Assembly: GCA_022225965.2 (NCBI GenBank)
Contig: JAKJXP020000075.1
Coordinates: 124,001 to 188,000, forward strand
Direction of reading: 5' to 3'
DNA from: Diatrype stigma
Lineage: Eukaryota; Ascomycota; Sordariomycetes; Xylariales; Diatrypaceae
Length of the DNA stretch: 64,000 bases
The notes under the pieces were generated by a model that made no database searches, had not been told where the DNA came from, and worked only from the letters and a program-made list of their open reading frames with translations. Positions 56,658-64,000 of this stretch are shown here, in pieces (position 1 is the stretch's first letter; each line of letters starts with the position of its first letter). The position numbers and the translations under genes were made by a program.

Positions 56658-59606
56658 ATGGCGTCAACTCAAACTGCCCGGCCCTACCTGTCACGGACGA
56701 ACACCAATCAATCGTTGTCACCTACATACCCCGATGGCATTACAGCCAATGCCAGTGCCAGTGCCAATGCCAATACCAAAACCAATACCAATTCCAATTC
56801 CAATACTCATACCAATGCCCATGCCCATGCCGAAGGTGGTGCTAGTAGTAACCCGGACGCATCTTCCATTTCCTTCCCATCTTCCGCTCGTTCAGCCTCG
56901 CAGATGTCGCACACTCGACGGCCCTCAAGGTCCCCTCAGCCGCCAATGACGAGCACGGCAACAGCAACGGCAACGGCAGCGACGAATCGAACCTCCGACC
57001 CAAGCAGTTCGAAGTCCAAGACCTCTTCAGTTGACAGCCACACAATTGCATCGTCTCAGCATTCATCTCTGTCCGTGCCGAGACGACACCACCACCCCCA
57101 TGCTCACCCTCCCAGGAAGTTGCGTTCTCAATACCCCCGGGGGCCTACCGAGAATCATGTCGAATATATATTGGTTGCGTCGTTCGATATCGACCGTGGT
57201 CCTATTATGGAGCATCAGTACCCGGTCGCCATTACGGGCGATGAGAACATGTTAGCAGAACTCATGCTGCCCGATCAAGCTCATGCCCGAACCCAGGATT
57301 GGACCATATTCTTTTTACATAAAGATACGACCCCGGAGGAGGACGAGGAGGAGAAGAAGGCCAAGCGGGAAAGACGCAGGAGAAGAAGACGCCGGAGGGA
57401 CAGAGAGGCTGGAATCATTCTTGAAGATGACGGTTCTTCTGAGGAGCAAACCGATGGCGATGACGACGAAGACGACTGGGACGATGACGAGTCGAGTGAT
57501 GAAGAACCCGAGGGGGGTGAAGGCCCCCCCTTGATCTATGTCTTGAACCTGGTATATACCAAGAAAGATAAAACGGTGAAGAGAGGTGCTATTGTCAAGT
57601 CAATGGCCATATGCACGCGACATCCCTTCCTACATATTTACAAGGTAAGCCGATCAATGCTTCCCGATTTCTTTGCTGCAGATGCTGAACTCGCACCCAG
57701 CCTCTATTATTACTTGCGCTGGAAGAATATTTTAAAGCACCAGTCCCGGAGACCCTGTCCATGCTCTTCGACGCTGTAAATAGTATGGACCTCTCTCTTA
57801 TGCCTAAGTTGAGCCTACTTGAGAGATATCTCCTGCAAGCAAGCGACAACAAAGACTTGTTTGTGGAAAAATTCGAGCAAATGGTACAGATGCGCATGGC
57901 AGAAGACCGAACGGGTCAGGTTGGGGAATCCTTTGACGCAAGTCGAAGCCCACCAAAACCACAGGAGATATCGCGGGCCGGTACCAAGGCACACATTGAA
58001 GGCCAGTCTACTTACTCAGTCCCACGAGACACCCATGAGTTCGAGACAAAGGTCATGTATAAGGGCATCCCCATACCGGTGAAAGTACCAACGGCCATCA
58101 TGCCTGAAACTGTCGGAGATTTCTCGCTCGTCAAACTCATACAAAACTTTTCGGAACCGCATGCGAAGTCCCCACAGCCATTTACCTGCCATCCTCACCT
58201 CACCACAAACGGTCCTCTGACCCATCCTATCATGGTCTTGGTCAATGCGCTTCTAACGCAAAAGAGGGTCATATTCCTGGGGTACAACCTGCCGTCGGGC
58301 GACGTTGCGGAAGCCGTATTAGCGGCCTGCGCCCTTGCATCTGGAGGCTTGCTGCGGGGCTTCACCCGACATGCATTCCCCTACACGGATCTGACTAAGA
58401 TTGACGACCTGCTCAAGGTTCCGGGGTTTATCGCTGGGGTGACGAATCCCACGTTCGAGATGCATCCCGAGTGGTGGGACCTTCTCTGCGACCTGCCGAC
58501 CGGCCGCATGAAGATCAGCAGCAGGGTGGACCCGGCGCCGAAAACCGAGGGCTTGGAGTACTTCAAGCAGCAGCACCCGGCCTACGCCAGCATTCTTCAG
58601 AACGGCGGCGCCGGCACGGGCGAGCGTGGCAACAGCAACGCCGCGGACCTTACCGGGGACGTCGTGTTCATGAACGACATCCTTAAGAGCATATCGGCGC
58701 GGTTGGGCGAGCGCGTCATCCGGGCCAAGTGGCGCGACTGGGTCGTCAAGTTCACCCGCATCGCCGCCGCCTTCGAAGAGAGCGTCTATGGGGCTAGTAC
58801 TCTACACATAGGCGGCGACGAGGCGAGCCACGCTGCGACCGCGCCTGCTGGCCACGGCTACGTCTGGGCGGATGACGCCGCCAAGTCGAGGGAGCTGGCC
58901 GGGAACGTGCACAGGATCGAGGGCTGGCGGTTCACTCGAAGTTACTACAGCTATATTCAGGTGAGTGCCATATACAAACCCTTTTTTATAATCAGGCAGC
59001 TCTATACCCCTACAAACCACCCAAGCACTCTCCCTATATGCGAATATGACAACAATGAAAGTATATACTTTTTGCTGACGGATGTTACCCCACCAACAGG
59101 ACCTAGCCCAAGTGTACCAGATCCGCCCCCTGAAAGGGCTAGACCTGCACCACATGCACGACCGGCTGCGGACGCAGCGCCTGACACCCGCGGCGAGCCG
59201 CGATATCTACCTGGCCTTCCACCGGCACGTCAACACGTACGACGAGGTGTGCCTGCTGCTTTCGGTGGCGCCCGAGTCGCACGCGGGGCTCTTCTACCTC
59301 GCACTAGGCCTTTTCCACCGTGACCGCGATGTCCGCATCCGCGTGGCCGACCTGCTCGACCGCATTGCCCGCCACGACGCCGGCGTCCACTGGTGGCGCG
59401 GGCTCAGCAAGTTCGAGAAGCTCGCCTTCCAGCGCGTTCGCCGCGAAGCCGAGGCCGCCCGCGTGGCCGCCGCTGCTGCTGCCGCTGCTCCACCCCCTGC
59501 CCCCGCCGGGGCCGCGTCGGGACAGGGATCCGGGACGCCGCATGACAGTGGCAGTGGCGGTGTCGCGTTGACGAACAGAACTAGTGGTCCGGATCGCCAT
59601 AGCTAG
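56658..59606 (+). CDS. AFI1: Afi1-like DENN/SPA-domain polarity protein
   Basis: Three exons: 56658-57644, 57701-58960 and 59100-59606, 917 aa. Introns are GTAAGC...CAG (56 nt) and GTGAGT...CAG (139 nt). Residues 1-165 are disordered, with Ala/Asn/Thr repeats encoded by a hexanucleotide microsatellite. The Afi1 N-terminal domain starts at about 168 ([20 protein letters not shown]) and is interrupted by a Lys/Arg then Asp/Glu-rich insert (about 230-290). Further conserved blocks: [59 protein letters not shown] and [20 protein letters not shown]. In yeast, Afi1 binds the Arf3 GTPase and helps polarised growth; a similar role at hyphal tips is inferred. The stop TAG at 59604 is followed by about 100 in-frame open codons. 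Confidence 0.92.
56740..56832 (+). repeat. Hexanucleotide microsatellite inside the Afi1-like coding exon
   Basis: Repeats of CCAATG/CCAATA/CCAATT-like units. In frame they encode alternating Ala/Thr/Ser-Asn dipeptides; the length is likely to vary between strains. Confidence 0.7.
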
Positions 59607-60995
59607 TTGCTAAAGCGATTCTTGAGTCAGGAGTGCTTGCGGCAACAGGAAGTTTTGGAGCAAGAGTGCTCGCGGCGACGGGCTGTGAGCCAAGAGTGCT
59701 TGCGGCGCCAGGCCATGAGCCACGAGTTCTTGCGCCAACAGCAGCGGCAGCAGGTGGACGAGGACGAGGACGCGCCGGTCGGCGGATATGTCCCTATTGG
59801 AACCGACCAGTGCCCCTCCCCGCGGTCGCGGTGGTGGCGGCGGTCGCCGGGGAGGAAGACTTTCTTGTGGAGCTCTCTCCCGAAGGAGGGTAAGAAGAAG
59901 CAGGGCTGAACTGGACTAGGAACCTACCTGGTACCTACCTGGTGAATGGTTGGAGGATTGGATGGAGGGAAGGGAGGCTTAATGACGACTTTCTCACGAA
60001 CTCTGGATCTGCAATTCTTACGGGGGCGAAACGGGAAAGCAAAACAAGATGATATGCTGAGGGATGAGGGCAGTTGTGGATGGATGGATGGCCATGTGGT
60101 TGGATGGTGGATGGGGGCGAATGAGTCGAAGGAAAGAAGGGGTAAGGGGCGAGAGGAACGGGGGAGGGGGGCTAAGTTGCTGGACGTCTAGACGCTTTGT
60201 TTTTGTTTGCCTGCTGCGAGATATCCCACACATCGTCATCGTTGTCCTTGTGCCATTTTGGAGGGTTTGAGGGTTTGGTCTTGAACTCCACATCATTGGT
60301 TTCGGGTCGGCCTGATAATGACCCTCCCTTTCATCACTATGTACAAAATGACCACGCTTGCTAGGGTTGGATCTAGTCTATCTGATCGATCATGGCGCTC
60401 ATTTGACATGATGAATAAATTTGCTTTTGCTTAATCCAAAGCTCCGCTCTTGGACGTGATGGTTGTTTTGATCCTGCGTAGGCAGGTAAGTGCTTTCGTA
60501 TTTGGCAATGCTTCGTCTTCACCTCCAGGCATGGATGAGCAAGTGCTTCGATTTATCTCATATTCTACTCAGCCCTAGATACATATGTACATATCACATT
60601 GCATGTGGAATCGCGTCTGTCGGTTCGCCGCGAGAGGGTGAACAGAGGGTATATATAGCTGATCACGAACCGGATTGCCCAGCTGGCTCTTCGCCCCTCT
60701 TTATTTCTTTTCTTTTCCCTCCGGGTTGCTTTATTTTCACAAATGTGAAATTTCCTTGGGTACTGGCTATATAAATGGTGAGTGGCTTGATACTGGGACG
60801 GAGTCGTATCGCTATTGGAGAGAAGAAGCGAGATGACGGGATGGGATGAGGTATGGTACAAATACGATACGATAAACAGGTTATAGGTGTAAGGTAGGGA
60901 TAGGTTCCTCGCGTGCTCGGGTACTTGTTTTTTTATTCATATTCTTGTGTCTTGGATCTCAGGTCTTTATTTCAGTTTTCATACCAAATTCAAAT
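59607..60995. other. Spacer after the Afi1-like gene, with an in-frame repeat-bearing open frame
   Basis: The first 300 bases continue the Afi1 frame without a stop (to 59909) and contain a tandem repeat. The rest is spacer with GGAT repeats near 60076-60110 and AT-rich 3' flank of the S-formylglutathione hydrolase. No other gene-like frame. Confidence 0.45.
59631..59745 (+). repeat. Tandem repeat with 33-, 30- and 30-bp units
   Basis: Units starting GAGTGCTTGCGGC at 59631, 59664 and 59694, with a partial fourth at 59724. All unit lengths are multiples of three. Confidence 0.8.
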
Positions 60996-62136
60996 TCATA
61001 CCAGCAGGTACTTGGCGGCGTGCTTGACGTGGTCCTCGGCAAAGGTGGATATGAAGAAGTACGAGTGGTCGTAGTCCTAGAAATCCGGGGTCGGATTGCA
61101 TTCGCAATCGTACGCTTGTCAGTCGGAAAAGCCCACGGAACTTCATGCACGCAACTATACAAAGCGAATGCGCCAGGATAGGTATTGATGAAGAAATCAT
61201 GGAGGGATCATGGAAGGAGGCAATGGGAATGCCACTCACCGGCTGGTACCGCACCTCCACCCCCTTAATCCCGGCCTCCTTTGCGGCCTTCTCGAAGTTC
61301 TCCGGCAGCAGCTGTCCTTGCTTGTAGAAGTTGTCGCCCGTACCGACGTCGATCAGGGTGTTGAAATCGCCCTTCCATCTATCGTCGAGGGGATGGTGTT
61401 AGCCATCACCATCATCATCCTTCCCACGACCCGATAAACCACCCAACGGTCACGTCACAACGCAACATTATCTGGGACGCACTCACCTCTTGAGCAGCTC
61501 CGTAGCATCGTGCTTCTTCCAAGCCTCCTTGTCGTCCTCGCCCAGGTACCCGGCAAACGCCTTCTGGCCCCACGGGCACTGCGTAGGGTTGCAGATGGGC
61601 GCGACGGCGCTGACGCTCCGGTACTTGCCGGGGTACTTCTGGAACAGGGTCAGGGCGCCGTGGCCGCCCATGCTGTGGCCGGTGATGCCGGCGCGGCCGA
61701 GGTCGAGGACGTCGGCGAACAGGGGCGAGCGGGCCAGGGCGGCGGGCAGCTCGTCGGCCACGTACGACTCCATCTTGTAGTGGGTGGCGAAGGGCTCGCG
61801 CGTGGCGTCGAGGTAGAAGCCGGCGCCCGTGCCGAAGTCCCAGCTGTCGGCCTCGCCCGCCACGTTGGCCCCCCGCGGCGACGTGTCCGGGTACACGACC
61901 GCCAGCCCCGCCCGCGACGCCGCCGCGTGGAAGAACCCCTTCTCCGCGCAGTTGTCCGGCGTGCACGTCAGGCCCGACAGGTAGAACAGCACGGGAACCT
62001 TCTGCTGAGAGGCTACGGCCGCCGGCGGCAGGTACACGTACACGCTGGCGGGCAGCTTGAGGGTCGTCGAGTCGTGCACGAGCTTGAGGAGCTTGCCGCC
62101 GAAGGTGGCGATCGTCGCTTTGACTTCGAAGGCCAT
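60996..62136 (-). CDS. S-formylglutathione hydrolase
   Basis: Three exons: 62136-61487, 61378-61240 and 61076-60996, 289 aa, the usual family length. Introns (108 and 163 nt) are GTGAGT...TAG. Esterase-D features: FYLSGLTCTPDN (oxyanion region), GHSMGGHGAL with nucleophile Ser155, VGTGDNFYKQGQLLP with the catalytic Asp, and DYDHSYFF with the catalytic His267 in the third exon. The enzyme hydrolyses S-formylglutathione to formate and glutathione, the second step of glutathione-dependent formaldehyde detoxification in the cytosol. The first-step enzyme, class III alcohol dehydrogenase, is not in the window. The C-terminus AAKYLLV carries no clear peroxisomal signal. Confidence 0.95.
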
Positions 62137-63048
62137 GGTTGCGCGTGGGTGTGGATGGAGGTAACCGGTATGTATATGGGTTTGAATGAGTGTTGAGATG
62201 GTGCTAGTGCTCTCTCTGTTTGAAGTACCTAGGCAGTTGAAGTTCAGAAAGAGATCAGGAGTAGAACGGCTGAGATTGGTGACGTCTTGTCCCTATATAC
62301 AAAATATCTCCAATAGAAGTGGTGCTATTTATGGATTGCATTCTATGGCCGTCTAGGACCCAAACTATTTCCCATCGACCCCTCCTTAACGTCTCCGTCA
62401 ACGGCAGTTTTCTCCTCTCTCCTCTCTCCTCTCTCCTAATGATTATCTGGAGAGGGAGGGACAGCTAGCTATAGCTTCCCCGCCATTGGGTCCAGCTCGA
62501 TACATATGTAGATTGGTTGACGTATATTTATTTATACATACCTCTGACTGGCACCCCACAAGCTAACGCACATTTATCGCTCTGGCGTCATCGTGACTTA
62601 GCAGGATTGTATATTTAGGGGACCAGGTTCCCTAGAAGCTTTGCAGGACTGTACTTATGAGATGGAATAGCATTAATAATTATGCACTATAAAATAAATC
62701 TAATAAACAACTCCCTGCACTGATGCTTTGCGTAACTTTCACTGTTTTTCTTTCCTGATTCCCTTTTATAACCCCCACCCAGATGAGCATCATTTTCTGT
62801 CTGGCTGCCCCTCGGTACGTAGGTAGGTACTTGTACTTGCGCATGCATGATAGGGATAATAGTTGGATAGCTAAGGCCAAGTTAAGCCCGAGATCCCGAT
62901 GAACGTCCGATGGGAGTCGATCTCCGTTCTTGGATATCTATCGCTTCGTAACCTCGTTATTATTATCGTCATTAGAAATATCGCTTGTTGTTTTGGTTCG
63001 TTTTAGTTCTGGCGCTGAGCATGAAACCTGCTTCCGCGAGGCTACCAG
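62137..63048. other. Spacer, no gene seen
   Basis: Promoter of S-formylglutathione hydrolase, including CTCTCTCCTCTCTCC repeats near 62411-62438 and TATA-like sequence near 62294, then AT-rich spacer. No protein-like frame. Confidence 0.5.
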
Positions 63049-63763
63049 TTAGACGTCAGTCGCCGTCGTGGTTTCGTTGAGATAGCACGTGAACGACCCG
63101 AGCAGCGCCTCCCAGTGGATGGCCGTCAGGTCCCACTTGCGCGGGTTGTAGAAGTCGACGGCGCCGAACGTGCAGCCCGTGGGCGACGTGCAGATCTGCG
63201 AGCAGTTGCCTCTGTCCGACGTTAGTTCTATTAGCCTTTTTTCTTCCTTTTCGTCTATTCCCTTCTCGCCCCCCTGCATCCTCGACTATCTCGAGAGTTC
63301 TATACTTGTAGCTACATCAGGGAAAGGGGGAATCGGCGACTCACGCTCTGGGGTAGCAGTAGAAGCCCTCGCCGTCCGGCGCGAACGTCGCAGCGTTGCG
63401 CTGCAGGTCCAGGGGCAGGTCGTGGCACTCTTCCAGGGAGTAGACGTCGTGGATGCATGGCCCTGTGGCATTTGCGCCTTGGCAGATCAGGACCTAATGC
63501 GAGCGACACTGTCAGTCTAGTCTGGTCTCTCTACCAGGTAGTATTTGTCTCGGTTTTTGCTCCCATCGATGAGAGTTGTAAGTGCGCTTTCAAGCGAAGC
63601 GCAACTGCAGTAAGAGGGAGACCAATAAGGAGATAGAGAGAGGGGGGGGGGGGGGGGTATGACATACACCTCCGACCTCCCGCTTAGGGAGCTGTTCTGT
63701 GGGCATGGCTGAGGCGCATGAGGCAGCCGCCACGAGGCTTGTGATTGTTGTGAAGAGCTTCAT
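63049..63763 (-). CDS. Small secreted cysteine-rich protein
   Basis: Three exons: 63763-63668, 63493-63345 and 63211-63049, 135 aa. Introns (174 and 133 nt) are GTATGT...TAG and GTGAGT...ACAG. The signal peptide is MKLFTTITSLVAAASCASA, followed by a KR dibasic site (LPKREVGG) that may be cleaved. The mature chain has eight cysteines: VLICQG, GPCIHD, EECHD, FYCYPR, GNCSQICTSPTGC (three) and SFTCYLN. An even number is consistent with four disulfides. Sites NAT, NCS and NET could be N-glycosylated. FGAVDFYNPRKWDLTAIHWE is a well-composed core. No enzymatic motif is visible; the pattern suits an apoplastic effector or small structural secreted protein. The first intron holds a G/C homopolymer (63642-63657 on +). 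Confidence 0.82.
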
Positions 63764-64000
63764 GGCTGTTTTGAGAAGATTGTGTTGGTATATGGGAGCG
63801 TCTTGATAATGCTCAGACAACTTCGTAGTTAGGGGTATTGTATATTATTCTATGCCACTTTGTTCAAAAATGCTGGAGTTGGCACAGTGGGTGACTATGG
63901 TTCAATAAGAAGTGTAAGTGTCGCGATATATGCTCTTCGTATTAGAGGGGACAGACAGTCAGACAATAAATATGCGTCGCCAGGCATTTCCGGCGAGAGA
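63764..64000. other. Upstream region of the secreted cysteine-rich protein gene
   Basis: 237 bp to the window edge, AT-moderate, no gene seen; presumably the promoter of the minus-strand gene. Confidence 0.4.

Noticed and set aside
61510..62196. 228-codon + strand frame opposite S-formylglutathione hydrolase
   Set aside because: Antisense of a clearly recognised enzyme; repetitive Arg/Gly/Val composition.
1..64000. CRISPR arrays or bacterial-type operons
   Set aside because: No regularly spaced direct repeats; gene structure is eukaryotic throughout.

Overview
This window is nuclear DNA of a filamentous ascomycete, most likely a sordariomycete. The genes carry short spliceosomal introns of about 50-250 nt with GT-AG ends and CTNAC-type branch sites. 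The proteins belong to fungal families: a Zn(II)2Cys6 regulator, a PHO85-type cyclin, an Afi1/DENN protein, a PEPP-type Xaa-Pro aminopeptidase and small secreted cysteine-containing proteins. GC-rich exons sit in a much more AT-rich background. One LTR retroelement has the CpA-to-TpA decay expected of repeat-induced point mutation (RIP), and spacers contain the TACCTAGG-like low-complexity repeats common in this class. No bacterial-style operon is present.

Layout. 1-398: C-terminus of a Pro/Gln-rich protein. 2.3-3.7 kb (-): TDT-family anion/C4-dicarboxylate transporter. 5.5-6.5 kb (-): protein with two SnoaL-like domains. 7.5-9.5 kb (-): secreted type-B carboxylesterase. 10.0-11.7 kb (-): FAD-linked oxidase of the BBE/glucooligosaccharide-oxidase type. 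14.7-17.5 kb (+): acetolactate-synthase-like ThDP enzyme. 21.0-22.3 kb (+): PHO85-type cyclin. 23.2-25.6 kb (+): Xaa-Pro aminopeptidase. 25.6-35 kb: gene-poor accessory stretch with four small secreted or membrane proteins, two copies of an 82-nt hairpin repeat and one copy of a hairpin-rich element. 36.6-43.7 kb (-): an internally deleted medium-chain reductase, an SDR and a Zn2Cys6 regulator, with the second, inverted copy of the hairpin-rich element between SDR and regulator. 43.7-47.9 kb: no gene seen. 47.9-49.4 kb (+): GST-like protein. 49.6-55.3 kb: complete but RIP-degraded Ty3/Gypsy element. 56.7-59.6 kb (+): Afi1-like polarity protein. 61.0-62.1 kb (-): S-formylglutathione hydrolase. 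63.0-63.8 kb (-): small secreted cysteine-rich protein.

Core functions (Afi1-like protein, S-formylglutathione hydrolase, cyclin, aminopeptidase) flank a repeat-bounded accessory block at about 25-43 kb. The strongest unexplained signal is a pair of about 0.5-kb elements in opposite orientation (32242-32709 and 40328-40843). Each carries a GC-rich array of perfect hairpins enclosed by a CCTTAGG...CCTAAGG inverted repeat, and they bracket 7.6 kb of accessory genes. The two N gaps are flanked by poly-G and poly-C and are probably sequencing artefacts. All intron models were made by eye; no homology search or expression data were available.
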